In this document: positions 26,389 through 36,772 of the stretch, piece by piece
How positions within the stretch are numbered: position 1 is the first letter of the stretch
How the letters are laid out: each line of letters begins with the position of its first letter
From: Deefgea salmonis
GTDB taxonomy: Bacteria > Pseudomonadota > Gammaproteobacteria > Burkholderiales > Chitinibacteraceae
Assembly: GCF_020531905.1 (NCBI RefSeq)
Contig: NZ_JAJAWG010000005.1
Location: 140,606-204,605, forward strand
Length of the DNA: 64,000 bases
Reading direction: 5' to 3'
Made by a program: the position numbers and the translations under genes
The notes under the pieces: model-generated
Told to the model about the DNA's origin: nothing
Database searches by the model: none
The model's input: the letters and a program-made list of their open reading frames with translations, nothing else

Positions 26389-26418
26389 TTGGGCATTTGC
26401 GCCAATGCAATTTATAAT
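26389..26418 (+). promoter_or_regulatory. Promoter and overlapping inverted repeat upstream of panD
   Basis: -35 TTGGGC (26389-26394), 18-bp spacer, -10 TATAAT (26413-26418). A TGCATTGG ... CCAATGCA inverted repeat spans the -35 and spacer, so it could be an operator or the terminator of the upstream gene. Confidence 0.65.
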
Positions 26419-26508
26419 CGAGCCCTATTTGAAATGCGCTTAAGTGAACGCTCTGTTTAGGGCACTTGGTCCATCCTTTCGGTATGACCTGCAGCGCGGG
26501 AGAAAACC

Positions 26509-26889
26509 ATGCAACGCAATATGCTCAAATCCAAACTGCACCGTGTAACAGCAACGCACGCCGAGCTGCATTACGAAGGTTCGTGCGCGATCGATGAAAA
26601 TTTACTCGATGCCGCCAATATTCGCGAATACGAAGCGATTGATATTTGGAATATCAATAATGGCGCACGATTCTCGACGTATGCCATCAAAGGCCAACGC
26701 GGCTCGGGGATTATTTCAGTGAATGGCTCAGCAGCACGCCATGCGCAAGTCGGTGATTTATTGATTATTGCGACGTTTGCCAATTATGAAGAAAACGAAT
26801 TGGTCGAACATAAGCCATCGTTGATTTATGTTGATAACAATAATCAAATGACGCACAGCAAAAATGCGATTCCAACGCAGCAGCTTTGA
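26509..26889 (+). CDS. panD: Aspartate 1-decarboxylase (pyruvoyl enzyme)
   Basis: Makes beta-alanine for pantothenate and CoA. The 126-residue proenzyme starts [20 protein letters not shown] and self-cleaves between Gly24 and Ser25 (YEGSCAID), Ser25 becoming the pyruvoyl group. Other conserved features are [32 protein letters not shown] and DLLIIATFA. Length is normal. It is followed by a strong terminator. Confidence 0.97.
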   Translation: MQRNMLKSKLHRVTATHAELHYEGSCAIDENLLDAANIREYEAIDIWNINNGARFSTYAIKGQRGSGIISVNGSAARHAQVGDLLIIATFANYEENELVEHKPSLIYVDNNNQMTHSKNAIPTQQL

Positions 26890-26939
26890 TTGCAATGTGG
26901 TAGCGAATTAAATCGCTGCGACCTTGCCTTTCATGGCCC

Positions 26940-26977
26940 AATCCCCTTTAGCCGCAGTTGCAAAAGGGGATTTTTTT
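26940..26977 (+). terminator. Rho-independent terminator after panD
   Basis: Stem AATCCCCTTT / AAAGGGGATT with a 13-base loop, then a seven-T run. Confidence 0.93.
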
Positions 26978-27026
26978 ATGCCTCGTTTGGCTAAAAATGA
27001 CGCCGATCCAAGTAAGGAATGACTCA

Positions 27027-27935
27027 ATGAATATCACCGCAGTAAAAGAATACCTACTGACTTTGCAGCAAAATATCGTTGCGACATTAGAAAACATCGA
27101 TGGCTGCTGTTTTCAAACCGATCGTTGGCAGCGTCCAGAAGGCGGCGGCGGCATTAGCCGTGTGATCGAAAATGGCGCGGTGTTTGAGCGTGGTGGGGTG
27201 AATTTCTCGCACGTATTGGGTGCGACCTTACCGCCATCAGCGAGCGCGCATCGGCCGGAACTCGCCGGCTGTGCTTGGGAAGCAATGGGCGTTTCATTGG
27301 TGCTCCATCCGCGCAATCCGTATATTCCAACAGTGCATATGAATGTGCGCTTTTTTGTTGCGCAACCGGCTGCGGGCAGTGATGCTGCGCCAGTGTTTTG
27401 GTTTGGCGGCGGTATGGATTTAACGCCGTATTATGGCCACCGCGAAGATGCGTCGCATTTTCATCAAACGTGTCATCAAGCGTTAGCGGCGTTTGGCTCC
27501 GATTTATATCCACGTTTTAAAGACTGGTGTGACCGGTATTTTTATTTAAAACATCGCCAAGAAGCGCGTGGTATTGGTGGGATTTTCTTTGATGATTTTT
27601 CTGAGCTGGGCTTTGCGCAAAGCTTGGCGATGATGCAATCGGTGGGGGATGCCTTTTTGCCAGCGTATACGCCAATTGTGGCGCGCCGCCGTGATTTGGA
27701 ATACGGCCAGCGTGAACGCGATTGGCAAGCGTATCGCCGCGGTCGCTATGTTGAATTTAATCTGGTTTGGGATCGCGGTACTTTATTTGGCTTGCAATCG
27801 GGTGGTCGTACCGAATCGATTTTAATGTCGATGCCACCGCTGGCCGCTTGGCGTTATGACTATCATCCGCAAGCGAACTCGCCAGAAGCCGCCTTATTGA
27901 GTGATTTTTTACCGATTCAACACTGGCTGACATAA
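27027..27935 (+). CDS. hemF: Aerobic coproporphyrinogen III oxidase
   Basis: Oxygen-dependent decarboxylation of coproporphyrinogen III in haem synthesis. The 302-residue product has the HemF motifs [58 protein letters not shown] and the terminal [20 protein letters not shown]. The ATG at 27027 follows AAGGAATGACTCA; a longer frame from 26958 would read from within the panD terminator. With hemA, a second haem gene of the window, but not in one operon. Confidence 0.97.
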   Translation: MNITAVKEYLLTLQQNIVATLENIDGCCFQTDRWQRPEGGGGISRVIENGAVFERGGVNFSHVLGATLPPSASAHRPELAGCAWEAMGVSLVLHPRNPYIPTVHMNVRFFVAQPAAGSDAAPVFWFGGGMDLTPYYGHREDASHFHQTCHQALAAFGSDLYPRFKDWCDRYFYLKHRQEARGIGGIFFDDFSELGFAQSLAMMQSVGDAFLPAYTPIVARRRDLEYGQRERDWQAYRRGRYVEFNLVWDRGTLFGLQSGGRTESILMSMPPLAAWRYDYHPQANSPEAALLSDFLPIQHWLT

Positions 27936-28311
27936 AGCGAGCTGGCGGGATGCGTGCAGTTGATTCCCGCCAAATTCGCCAACCCCTCGGCTAGGCGCTT
28001 TTGGCGGCGATTGAGCGCTGTAGTTCGCTGACATAAGATGAAGCGCTGATACGCCTTGATTCGCTGCGAAAATCGCGCCTGCAGGATGGAAAACCCAACG
28101 TCAACAGACCCTAGTGCGTCTATTTGTTGTTTACCCTCTTTGCGGCTTGCTGCCGCATTCTGTTTTGATTACCCCTTCCGTTTTATTCACGTCGACCATT
28201 TTTGGCGTTCTTTCGATTTTTAATTCAGCTTGCGATAAGCAAAAAGTAAGCTAATTTTATATCTGTGTATCAATTCCCAAGTTAGTCGCATGTTCAGGCA
28301 AAGGGTATCGC
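27936..28311. other. 376-bp spacer between hemF and the chemotaxis locus
   Basis: It holds a GGCGGGA / TCCCGCC hairpin at 27944-27971 (likely the hemF transcript end) and must contain the che promoter. The last 120 bases are AT-rich. No gene was recognised, and no sigma-28 type promoter was clear enough to report. Confidence 0.5.
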
Positions 28312-28680
28312 ATGGCGAAGACCATTTTAATTGTTGATGACTCATCGAGCATGCGACAAACCGTGGGTATGGCATTGAAAAAAGCCGGCTATGAGGTGGT
28401 GGATGCTTGTGATGGCCGTGATGCGCTCACTAAGCTTGATGGCCGTAAATATAACCTCATTATTTCGGACGTTAACATGCCGAATATGGATGGGATTAGC
28501 TTTGTGAAAGCAGCCAAACAGCTGGCAAATTATCGCTTTACGCCGGTGATTATGTTAACCACCGAATCAGGTGAAACACTTAAAAATGAAGGTCGTGCTG
28601 CTGGCGTTAAAGCGTGGGTGGTGAAGCCATTTCAACCGGCACAAATGTTAGAAGCGGTACAAAAACTGATCCTGCCTTAA
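28312..28680 (+). CDS. cheY: Chemotaxis response regulator CheY
   Basis: A 122-residue single receiver domain: acidic pair in IVDDSSSMRQ, phosphoacceptor Asp in ISDVNMPNMDG, Thr in MLTTES and Lys in VVKPFQP. It would carry phosphate from CheA to the flagellar switch, or to another output, as a stand-alone CheY. It heads the cluster cheY-STAS-cheA-mcp-cheW-cheR. Confidence 0.92.
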   Translation: MAKTILIVDDSSSMRQTVGMALKKAGYEVVDACDGRDALTKLDGRKYNLIISDVNMPNMDGISFVKAAKQLANYRFTPVIMLTTESGETLKNEGRAAGVKAWVVKPFQPAQMLEAVQKLILP

Positions 28681-28733
28681 AACGTGCGTTCAACTTCTAT
28701 GGATTTCGATGAAAACCAAACGGTGAATCAGCA

Positions 28734-29024
28734 ATGAGTGAACTTATTTTGGACGGCGAGCAAACCATCTACCAAGTGCGCGACACTTATCTGCAACTCA
28801 AATCGATCATGAATGAAAGCAAAGGTTTGTCTTTGTCTTTACCGCAGATTCAAGAGTGCGATTGTGCTTTTGTGCAGCTCTTGCTGTGGGTCAAGCAAGA
28901 GGCTGAGCGTCAACAGCAGCCGTTGCACTTCTTGCAACCGCCGGCAGCGTTAGTCGAGCTGGTGAGCTTACTGGGTTTAAGTGATGTGCTTTTCGCGCCA
29001 AATCAGGAGATGCTTAATGGATGA
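28734..29024 (+). CDS. STAS-domain protein in the che operon
   Basis: A 96-residue STAS domain (anti-sigma-factor antagonist / MlaB fold): strand MSELILDGEQTIYQV, helix, LSLSLPQIQECDCAFVQLLL in place of the usual D-S/T-S/A loop, then PLHFLQPPAALVELVSLLGL. The canonical phosphorylatable Ser is replaced by Cys-Ala (CDCAF). It overlaps the cheA start by 8 bases, implying coupled translation. Such STAS proteins accompany F7-like che clusters; the role is inferred. Confidence 0.83.
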   Translation: MSELILDGEQTIYQVRDTYLQLKSIMNESKGLSLSLPQIQECDCAFVQLLLWVKQEAERQQQPLHFLQPPAALVELVSLLGLSDVLFAPNQEMLNG

Positions 29025-31170
29025 TGAAGGACTACAGGCATTTATTGATGAAGCCAACGAGTTGTTGCAGCAAATGGAACATATTTTGCTCGATGCTGAA
29101 AATGCCCAAGGTAACACTGAGCTACTGAATGCACTATTTCGGACGATGCATACGATTAAAGGTTCGGCAGGTTTATTTGCGTTGGACGGTATCGTTAAAT
29201 TTACCCACGAAGTTGAAAACGTTCTCGATTTATTGCGCAATGGCAGCATCCAGCTCGATGAAGCCTTAGTGAGTGTCATGCTGCGCTGTCGTGACTATGT
29301 GCAAAGCATGGTCGATGCGATGAGTAATGAAAAAATAATACCTTCTGATGACGATCGCGCCACCTTGTTGGCAGATTTGCAGCTGTATCAAGTTAAAAAA
29401 ACACCAGCAACACCGATGACTCAAGTTCCGGAGCTCGAAGCCGCGCTAGTGTTGCAAGTTAAGACGAATACGAGCTGGTTGATTTACTTGGGTTTTAGCC
29501 CTGATTTACTGAGGCATGGCTTGGATTTAGCGAGCTTTTTTCGTTTTTTGGCGCGACAAGGGCGTATTGAACGGGTATTGCCATTAATCGATACGCTGTT
29601 AAACGTTTCTGATTTTGACCCTGAGCAAAATTATCTGCAATTTGCCGTGCGTTTCGAAGGTGATAGCACTACGGCGGCTTTACATGATGTGTTTGAGTTT
29701 GTGCGTGAAGACAGCTTGATTTTGATTACCCCGTTGGCCGAGGCGCGCGACTTTTTACAGCAGCAAACTGAACAAATCTCCCGTGAAATTTGGGAAAAAA
29801 TTAATGCAGCTTGGGTTGAATTGGGCCTAGCACCGCTGGAGAGCGAAAAAATAGCGGCCGTCGTTTCACCCGTCGTGGCTCATTTAGCACTGGAAACCAG
29901 CACCTTGGTCGGTGGTGCAAAAAAAGTTAAAACGGAGAAAGCCGGTGAAGCCACTTTTTTGCGGGTGGAAGCTGAAAAACTCGATAGCTTGATTAATTTG
30001 GTCGGTGAATTAGTGATTTCTGGCGCGGCAGGTAATTTGCTGGCCAGTCAAAATGGCGCGATGGCTTTGCAAGAGTGGAGCCTGAGCATGAGCAATTTGA
30101 TCGAACAAATTCGCGCCGGCGTGTTGTCGATGCGAATGGCGCAAGTGGGTGAAGTATTTCAGCGTTTTCCACGCGTGGTTCGAGACGTAGCCAAAGAGCT
30201 AGGTAAAGACATTCATTTAGAAGTCACCGGCGCCGAAACCGAGCTGGATAAATCCATGATTGAAAAATTATCCGATCCGCTGATGCACATTGTACGCAAT
30301 GCAATGGACCATGGTATTGAGTCCAAAGAGGCAAGGATCAAGGCGGGCAAGCCAATACATGGCACGGTGTATTTGAATGCATATCACGAATCAGGCAGTG
30401 TCATGATTGAGGTGAGTGATGACGGTGCGGGTTTACGCCGAGATAAAATTCTCGCTAAAGCGGTTGAGCGTGGTTTGGTCAGTGCGGATGCGCAATTATC
30501 TGAACAGGAAATCTATAGCCTGATTTTTGAGCCAGGATTTTCAACGGCGGAACAAATTACTAATTTGTCCGGCCGTGGTGTTGGCATGGACGTGGTGAAA
30601 AAAAGCATTGATGCGCTACGTGGCCATGTCATGGTCGACTCTGATGTTGGCATTGGGACCGTCTTGCGAATTCGCCTTCCGTTGACCTTAGCAATTATTG
30701 ATGGATTTTTAGTTCGCAGTAGCAATGCGACGTATGTGGTGCCACTGGAGTCGGTGATTGAGTGTATTGAATTGCCTGATGAATTAAAAATGGATGGCAG
30801 TTTAGATCATTTAAATTTGCGTGGTGAATTATTGCCTCTATTGCGGTTATCTAATTTTCTTGATTTGGAATCGAGCGGCCAAGAAGTTAGTCGTGCCAAT
30901 GTGGTGGTATTACGTGCCAATGAACGTAAAGTCGGCTTAGTGGTTGATGCGTTATTGGGTGAATTTCAAACCGTAATTAAACCTTTAGGTACGTTATTTC
31001 AACATCTTAAAGCCATTGGTGGCTCAACTATTTTAGGTAATGGGCAAGTGGCGTTGATTTTGGATGTGAGTGAGCTGGTTCAGCATGTCACGCTACGCGA
31101 TGCAGAGCTATTTAGTTTTAATCATGAATTGGCCACTCGGTCGGTGGTGCATAGCCATTTGGCAATTTGA
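29017..31170 (+). CDS. cheA: Chemotaxis histidine kinase CheA
   Basis: A 717-residue kinase that reads receptor state and phosphorylates CheY and CheB. Domains in order: HPt (1-105) with phosphoacceptor His45 in [12 protein letters not shown]; a variable P2-like region (about 140-260); dimerisation helices (about 320-380, [14 protein letters not shown]); ATPase (about 385-525, [40 protein letters not shown]); and a CheW-like domain (about 530-690). The ATG at 29017 has an AGGAG upstream; an earlier frame start would lie inside the STAS gene. Confidence 0.96.
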   Translation: MDDEGLQAFIDEANELLQQMEHILLDAENAQGNTELLNALFRTMHTIKGSAGLFALDGIVKFTHEVENVLDLLRNGSIQLDEALVSVMLRCRDYVQSMVDAMSNEKIIPSDDDRATLLADLQLYQVKKTPATPMTQVPELEAALVLQVKTNTSWLIYLGFSPDLLRHGLDLASFFRFLARQGRIERVLPLIDTLLNVSDFDPEQNYLQFAVRFEGDSTTAALHDVFEFVREDSLILITPLAEARDFLQQQTEQISREIWEKINAAWVELGLAPLESEKIAAVVSPVVAHLALETSTLVGGAKKVKTEKAGEATFLRVEAEKLDSLINLVGELVISGAAGNLLASQNGAMALQEWSLSMSNLIEQIRAGVLSMRMAQVGEVFQRFPRVVRDVAKELGKDIHLEVTGAETELDKSMIEKLSDPLMHIVRNAMDHGIESKEARIKAGKPIHGTVYLNAYHESGSVMIEVSDDGAGLRRDKILAKAVERGLVSADAQLSEQEIYSLIFEPGFSTAEQITNLSGRGVGMDVVKKSIDALRGHVMVDSDVGIGTVLRIRLPLTLAIIDGFLVRSSNATYVVPLESVIECIELPDELKMDGSLDHLNLRGELLPLLRLSNFLDLESSGQEVSRANVVVLRANERKVGLVVDALLGEFQTVIKPLGTLFQHLKAIGGSTILGNGQVALILDVSELVQHVTLRDAELFSFNHELATRSVVHSHLAI

Positions 31171-31207
31171 TGGTATGTGTAGTGAGCGTCAAACCAAGGA
31201 GAAAGCG

Positions 31208-32854
31208 ATGAATTCAACTAAAAACATGAGCGTTGCAATGCGTTTAGCACTAGGCTTTGGTGCGCTGGTTGTCATGTTATTAATTTGTGTAGCGGTAGCT
31301 GTACAAGGCTTGGCACAAATTGATAATCAGCTTGACGATATTATTAAAGTGAAATTTTCTCGAAATGATATGTATGGCTTAATGCTCGATAAACTACAAG
31401 AAATGCGCGTGCTTTATCGGCAAGCCGTAATTGAAGATGACGAAACTAAACTCAAGGGCATTGAGGAAAAATATCAAGTCGCTAAAAAAGAATTTCTAGA
31501 GACACAAATGGCATTGAGTAAATCAATGGAAGAGCAAGATGGCTTTAATTCACGTAAAGAAATCGAGATTCAAAATCAATTAAAAACTTTAACTCCGCCG
31601 GCTTTTGAGCTTGCAGATAAAGTGCTGATGTTAGGCGTGAATAATCAAGCTGAAGAAGCAAAAATCGCTTTAGAACAAGTCATTATTCCCGTCAGTCATT
31701 TATTGCAAGTTGTTCGTGATTTGGGTGATGAACAAACGCGCTTAAGTCAATTGAGTGGAAAAGAGGCGGCAGTTAGCGTTGATAAAACCAAATGGCTATT
31801 GGGTAGTGTGGCTCTGGTGGCCTTGTTTCTATCGATAATTATTAGCTGGCTGATTATTCGCTCGATTACTCGCGCTTTAGGCGGTGAGCCTTATTATGTG
31901 CAAGCGCTGATGTTTGAATTGTCTAAAGGCAATTTAATGATTGATGTCGCAGTACGTGATAGTGATAAGACCAGTTTGGCTTATGCGATTCGGACCATGG
32001 TCGAGCGTTTACGCGGCATCATTATCGAAGTAAAAAGTAGTACTGACAATATGTCAGCCGCATCGATGCAGCTGTCGAGTACCTCACAAAGCCTATCGCA
32101 ATCATCGAGCGAATCGGCCGCCAGTATTGAGGAAACCTCATCGTCGATCGAAGAAATGACTTCGTCGATTAATCAAACCAATGAAAATGCTCGGTTGACC
32201 GAAAGTATTGCCACTAAAGCCTCTCGCGAGGCGTCAGAAGGCGGCGCGGCGGTGCGCGAAACAGTGGAAGCGATGCGTAAAATCGCCGAACGCATCCGCA
32301 TTGTTGACGATATTGCCTACAAAACTAATCTATTGGCCCTCAATGCCGCGATTGAGGCTGCGCGTGCCGATGAGCATGGTAAGGGCTTTGCTGTGGTTGC
32401 TGCCGAAGTGCGTAAATTAGCTGAACGCAGTCAAGTTGCGGCGCAAGAAATCAGTTCAGTGGCCAGCAATAGCGTGGCTTTAGCTGAGCGCGCCGGGAGT
32501 TTGCTCGATGAAATGGTGCGTTCAAGCACTAAAACGGCCGATTTAGTTCAAGAAATTGCTGCTGCAGCCAATGAACAGGCCGGCGGTGTTGGCCAAATCA
32601 ATAGCGCAGTTCAGCAAATTAACAGCTCAACGCAAGCCAATGCTTCAGCTAGTGAAGAGTTGGCGGCTACGGCAGAAGAAGTCAGCTCGCAAGCGGGTAA
32701 TTTACAAGATGTGATGGGTTTTTTTCAAATCGATAGCACCGCTCACCGTCGCAGTAGTGCCTCATTAGGCAAAGGGATGAGCAAAAAACAATTGCATTCG
32801 ACGAACGCTTCTAACTCATCGGGTTTGGATGAGAATGATTTTGTCCATTTTTGA
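31208..32854 (+). CDS. Methyl-accepting chemotaxis protein
   Basis: A 548-residue transmembrane receptor: first membrane helix at about 12-34, periplasmic four-helix-bundle sensor to about 190, second membrane helix at about 194-216, HAMP, then the signalling hairpin. The tip is conserved ([20 protein letters not shown] then [20 protein letters not shown]). Serine-rich stretches around [17 protein letters not shown] contain likely methylation sites. It sits between cheA and cheW with AAGGAG 8 bases before the start. Ligand unknown. Confidence 0.94.
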   Translation: MNSTKNMSVAMRLALGFGALVVMLLICVAVAVQGLAQIDNQLDDIIKVKFSRNDMYGLMLDKLQEMRVLYRQAVIEDDETKLKGIEEKYQVAKKEFLETQMALSKSMEEQDGFNSRKEIEIQNQLKTLTPPAFELADKVLMLGVNNQAEEAKIALEQVIIPVSHLLQVVRDLGDEQTRLSQLSGKEAAVSVDKTKWLLGSVALVALFLSIIISWLIIRSITRALGGEPYYVQALMFELSKGNLMIDVAVRDSDKTSLAYAIRTMVERLRGIIIEVKSSTDNMSAASMQLSSTSQSLSQSSSESAASIEETSSSIEEMTSSINQTNENARLTESIATKASREASEGGAAVRETVEAMRKIAERIRIVDDIAYKTNLLALNAAIEAARADEHGKGFAVVAAEVRKLAERSQVAAQEISSVASNSVALAERAGSLLDEMVRSSTKTADLVQEIAAAANEQAGGVGQINSAVQQINSSTQANASASEELAATAEEVSSQAGNLQDVMGFFQIDSTAHRRSSASLGKGMSKKQLHSTNASNSSGLDENDFVHF

Positions 32855-32863
32855 GAGGAGTTC

Positions 32864-33439
32864 ATGATGGGGGCGCTCGCATTAATCAATAAAATGGCCG
32901 GTAAAAGTAATGCAGATATTCAAATGCAAAGCACCGAACAATATCTTTCATTTCAACTGGGAGGAGAAACGTTTGCGATTGGCATTCGCTCGATTCGCGA
33001 AATCTTAGAATATGAATATCTGACTGAAGTACCGATGATGCCGGACTTTTTGCGCGGGGTGATGAACTTACGTGGCGCGGTGGTACCAGTGACGGACTTG
33101 GCCTTGCGCTTTGGCCGAGCCCGCACTGAGCTGGGTCGGCGCACTTGTGTGGTGATTGTTGAGGTGTTAGACCCAGAAACTGGTGCGGCACAATTAATTG
33201 GTGTTTTGGTGGATGCAGTACACGAAGTCTTGACCATTGCCCTTGATGATATTGAAAGAGCGCCGCAGTTTGGTAGCAAATTACGCACTGAGTTTATTTC
33301 TGGTATGGCGTGTGTGGATAATCGCTTTATTGTTTTGTTGGATATTTCACGGGTATTGTCAGTGGAAGAAATGTCCGTTTTGGCGGGAATTGAGCATGAT
33401 GGTGTGATGCCAAAAATGGATGATAGCCATGCTTCTTGA
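32864..33439 (+). CDS. cheW: Chemotaxis adaptor CheW
   Basis: A 191-residue adaptor linking receptor and CheA. The CheW SH3-like fold runs from about residue 25: YLSFQLGGETFAIGIRSIRE, PDFLRGVMNLRGAVVPVTDL, VDAVHEVLTI, FISGMACVDNRFIVLLDI. The 20-residue N-terminal extension is slightly unusual. ATGATG occurs at the start; the first has GAGGAG nearby. Confidence 0.95.
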   Translation: MMGALALINKMAGKSNADIQMQSTEQYLSFQLGGETFAIGIRSIREILEYEYLTEVPMMPDFLRGVMNLRGAVVPVTDLALRFGRARTELGRRTCVVIVEVLDPETGAAQLIGVLVDAVHEVLTIALDDIERAPQFGSKLRTEFISGMACVDNRFIVLLDISRVLSVEEMSVLAGIEHDGVMPKMDDSHAS

Positions 33440-33447
33440 AGAGCATT

Positions 33448-34260
33448 ATGCAATTAAATGATGCGACGTTTGCTCGCTTTAGCGCATGGATGCGCGAGCA
33501 ATCGGGCATGCATATGCCAGAGAGTAAAAAAACATTATTGCAACAGCGCTTACTGAATCGTTTAACCGCGCGGCAAGTGAGTACGTATGAAGCGTATTTA
33601 CGGTTGTTACAAGATCCAGACGAGGTGCAAGAGCAAGCCATTGCGGTGGATTTACTCACTACGCACGAAACTTTTTTCTTTCGTGAGCGTAAACATTTTG
33701 ATTGGATGCAACATGAAGTTGCGGCTTGGCCTAAAAATCGCGCGTTGAATGTATGGAGTGCTGCATCGTCGACTGGGGAGGAAATCTGGAGTATCGCGAT
33801 GATTTTGGCGCATCAGCTCGGCGAGCAGGCCGATTGGCGGGTACTCGGTAGTGATATTAGTTTGCGAGTCATTGCGCAGGCTAAAGCAGCGCATTATTCG
33901 CTCAATCGAGTTGACGGGATTCCGAGTGTGTTGATGCGAAAATATTGTCTTAAAGGGGTGGGCAAGCAAGATGGTTCTTTATTGATTGTCCCCGCGCTGC
34001 GAAATAAAGTGGAATTTAAGACCATTAATTTAGCTTTGCCATTACCTGAAATTGGGTTGTTTGATTTTATTTTTTTACGCAATGTACTTATTTATTTTGA
34101 TGTTAATGGCAAGCAGGAAATTTTGAACAAAGTGATCAAAAAGCTTAAAAACAATGCTTATTTATTTGTTAGCCATTCGGAAAGTTTATATGGTTTGAGT
34201 GAAGATTTGAAATTGATTCAGCCAGGTATTTATCAGTATAAATCTGCAGCGTCGGTTTAA
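33448..34260 (+). CDS. cheR: Chemotaxis protein methyltransferase CheR
   Basis: SAM-dependent enzyme that methylates receptor glutamates. The 270-residue product has an N-terminal helical domain (about 1-75) and the SAM domain: LTTHETFFFRERKHF, LNVWSAASSTGEEIWSIAMI, VLGSDIS, FDFIFLRNVLIYFD and LFVSHSESLYGL. It starts with ATG 8 bases after the cheW stop (GAAGAG upstream); an in-frame TTG at 33436 overlapping cheW is less likely. Confidence 0.95.
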   Translation: MQLNDATFARFSAWMREQSGMHMPESKKTLLQQRLLNRLTARQVSTYEAYLRLLQDPDEVQEQAIAVDLLTTHETFFFRERKHFDWMQHEVAAWPKNRALNVWSAASSTGEEIWSIAMILAHQLGEQADWRVLGSDISLRVIAQAKAAHYSLNRVDGIPSVLMRKYCLKGVGKQDGSLLIVPALRNKVEFKTINLALPLPEIGLFDFIFLRNVLIYFDVNGKQEILNKVIKKLKNNAYLFVSHSESLYGLSEDLKLIQPGIYQYKSAASV

Positions 34261-34391
34261 AATACTCGATTTTTTTAGTTGTTGGTCATGTCTTGATAGG
34301 CTAATTAATGTATTTTAGTTTGTCGTTAACGGTGTTTTTAAAATTGGTGATTAATTAAATCTTTTAGTTACGATATTCATCGGGTAAAAAT

Positions 34392-35453
34392 ATGATTAAG
34401 GTCATGGTTGTTGATGATTCTGCTGTAATTCGTCAGGTGGTAAGCTCGATTTTAAATGCAACTACGGATATTCGCGTTATTGATTCAGCGCCTGATCCAG
34501 TTTATGCCCTTGAGAAAATGAAAAAAGACTGGCCAGATGTTTTGGTTTTAGATATTGAAATGCCCAGAATGGATGGAATTACGTTTCTTAAGCAATTAAT
34601 GAACGAGCATCCAACGGCTGTGGTGGTTTTATCCTCGCTCACCACGCAAGGATCGGCCACCGCGATTGAGGCTTTGCGCGCAGGGGCTGTGCAGGTTTTG
34701 GCCAAATCCAGTTTAGGGGTAAAACAAGCGTTATTGGATGACGCGGCCAGTTTGGTCAGCGCCGTTCGAGCCGCAGCGAGGGCGAAAGTGTCTTTGCTAA
34801 AACCGAAACCCGATACGCCGGCCATTGTGGTTCGACCTAAATTATCTGCCGATGTGGTGATTGCGCCACCAGTTCAAGGGGCGATGATTCAAACGACTGA
34901 ACGCATTGTGTTACTGGGGGCTTCAACCGGCGGCACGCAGGCTTTGGAGGAGGTGCTAAAAAAATTATCCCGCACCTGCCCACCGATTGCGATTGTGCAG
35001 CATATGCCACCTAATTTTACTGAATCATTTGCCAAGCGTTTAGATCAGCTGTGTGATATCGATGTGCGTGAGGCTAAGCATGGCGATCGCTTATTACCCG
35101 GTTTGGCTTTGATTGCGCCGGGCGGCAAGCATTTGATGATTAAACGCAGTGGTGCTCAGTATCTGGTGGATGTGGTTGAAGGCCCATTAGTGAGTCGGCA
35201 TTGTCCTTCGGTGGATGTGTTGTTTCGCTCTGGCGCTAAATTTGCTGGGCGCAACGCCATTGGCGTGATTATGACGGGGATGGGCGATGATGGGGCTAAG
35301 GGCTTAAAAGAAATGCAAGACGCAGGCGCGAAAACCTATGCGCAAGATGAGATGAGCTGCGTGGTTTTTGGCATGCCTAAAGAAGCAATTAAGTTGGGGG
35401 CGGCCGATGAAGTGCTGCCATTGTCGCGAATTTCTAGCGTGATTGGCGCTTAA
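34392..35453 (+). CDS. cheB: Chemotaxis response regulator / methylesterase CheB
   Basis: Removes receptor methyl groups when phosphorylated by CheA. The 353-residue product has a receiver domain (1-125, [21 protein letters not shown]) and a C-terminal esterase (about 165-350) with catalytic Ser in LLGASTGGT, His in [14 protein letters not shown] and Asp in [12 protein letters not shown]. The 131-bp AT-rich gap after cheR probably holds a separate promoter. Confidence 0.96.
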   Translation: MIKVMVVDDSAVIRQVVSSILNATTDIRVIDSAPDPVYALEKMKKDWPDVLVLDIEMPRMDGITFLKQLMNEHPTAVVVLSSLTTQGSATAIEALRAGAVQVLAKSSLGVKQALLDDAASLVSAVRAAARAKVSLLKPKPDTPAIVVRPKLSADVVIAPPVQGAMIQTTERIVLLGASTGGTQALEEVLKKLSRTCPPIAIVQHMPPNFTESFAKRLDQLCDIDVREAKHGDRLLPGLALIAPGGKHLMIKRSGAQYLVDVVEGPLVSRHCPSVDVLFRSGAKFAGRNAIGVIMTGMGDDGAKGLKEMQDAGAKTYAQDEMSCVVFGMPKEAIKLGAADEVLPLSRISSVIGA

Positions 35454-35462
35454 GGAGCCATT

Positions 35463-36635
35463 GTGGCAACAACAGTGATGGTGGTGGATGATTCTTCAGT
35501 ACAGCGGCGGCATGCTGTGAATTTGTGTCGAGAACTTGAGCTTGAGGTGATTGCAACGGCGGACGATGGGCTCAATGCTTTATTGCAATTAAAAGCACCA
35601 ACGCTAAAGCCGGATTTAATTTTGCTCGATTTGGAAATGCCAGGCGTGAATGGCATCGGTTTACTCAAAGAGCTTGGGCGTAGCCGCCAACAAGCCGGTA
35701 TTTTAGTGGTGAGTTCTAGAGAAACCGTGTTGCTGTCTTCGGTGGTTTCTTTAGGGCGTAGTGACGGTTTACATATTGTGGGTTCAGTACAAAAACCGCT
35801 AACGGCTGATTTATTGCGCACGGCTTTGACTGGGTTTACTGCGCGGTCAAATACGGATTTGAGCCCGGTATTGCCCGCTGATTTAATCGCTGCAATGAAC
35901 GCCGGTCAGATTGGTTTTGCCTATCAGCCGCGTATTGATTTACATCGTCGGACGCTGCAAGGTGTGCGTTTGGTGCCAACGTGGGATGAGGCGGTTTTTC
36001 CTGGGCAAAATCGCGAAGTATTGATTGAGCAATTGTATGCCTTGCCGCAATTTACCTTGCTGGTGCAAAGCTTTATGGCTCAGGCGCTCAATGATCTGGC
36101 ATCTTGGCAGCGACATGGATTGCGGCTGGCAATGAATATCCCTTTGCCTTTTTCGACCTTTGCCGCCTATACCATGGCACCAACTTTTTTAAGTGATTTA
36201 GATGCATTACAACTGCCGCCCAGTTCGGTGGTATTAGAGGTCGCTTGTTGGGAAGGGCGCGATGATGCGGCGAGTATTCTGAATACTTTATTGCAGCTAA
36301 GAATTAAAGAAGTGGGGATTGCATTTGTCGATCGTGGGCAAGGGTTTACTTGGCTTGAAGAGCAAGGGCAATTGCCTTTGAGCGAGTTTCATCTATCCGC
36401 AGGTTTGATTGAGCGCGCTCAACACCAAGAGTTGAGTCAATTATTGATTAAATACAGTATTCAGCTGGTGCATGATTTGTCGCTGAAAGCGTATGCCAGC
36501 AATGTTACAACGCCAGCCCAGTTGCAGCGATTGGAACAAGCCGCTTGTGATTATGTATCCGGTGCTTTGATCGGAGCGCTGCTGACTGCGGATGAAGTAC
36601 CCAATTGGAGTAAACAGGCGGCGCTACATGGCTAG
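35463..36635 (+). CDS. Response regulator with degenerate EAL-type output domain
   Basis: A 390-residue protein. The receiver domain (1-125) is intact (VVDDSSVQRR, LLDLEMPGVNG, QKPL). Residues about 145-385 align with the EAL fold (FAYQPRIDLHRRTLQGVRLV, VVLEVACWE, IAFVDRGQGFTWLEEQG). However, the EAL signature is replaced by RLV, and the conserved E, DDFG and K positions are mostly lost. It should not hydrolyse c-di-GMP and is probably a phosphorylation-controlled binding module. Nine bases after cheB, so co-transcribed. Confidence 0.82.
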   Translation: MATTVMVVDDSSVQRRHAVNLCRELELEVIATADDGLNALLQLKAPTLKPDLILLDLEMPGVNGIGLLKELGRSRQQAGILVVSSRETVLLSSVVSLGRSDGLHIVGSVQKPLTADLLRTALTGFTARSNTDLSPVLPADLIAAMNAGQIGFAYQPRIDLHRRTLQGVRLVPTWDEAVFPGQNREVLIEQLYALPQFTLLVQSFMAQALNDLASWQRHGLRLAMNIPLPFSTFAAYTMAPTFLSDLDALQLPPSSVVLEVACWEGRDDAASILNTLLQLRIKEVGIAFVDRGQGFTWLEEQGQLPLSEFHLSAGLIERAQHQELSQLLIKYSIQLVHDLSLKAYASNVTTPAQLQRLEQAACDYVSGALIGALLTADEVPNWSKQAALHG

Positions 36636-36688
36636 GTTTGATCTATTGCGCGATTTATTGAAAACAAAGGTTTGATGGCAGAGCCTAA

Positions 36689-36742
36689 GCCGCAGACAGT
36701 ACATCAAGTATGATCAGGCGAAGCAACGATGCAAAAAGACGG
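36689..36742. repeat. Dispersed ~53-bp repeat, copy 2
   Basis: Counterpart of 12534-12586, between two convergent chemotaxis genes. Confidence 0.4.
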
Positions 36743-36772
36743 TTGCTTAACGATTGACAAGATCAAACGAAA

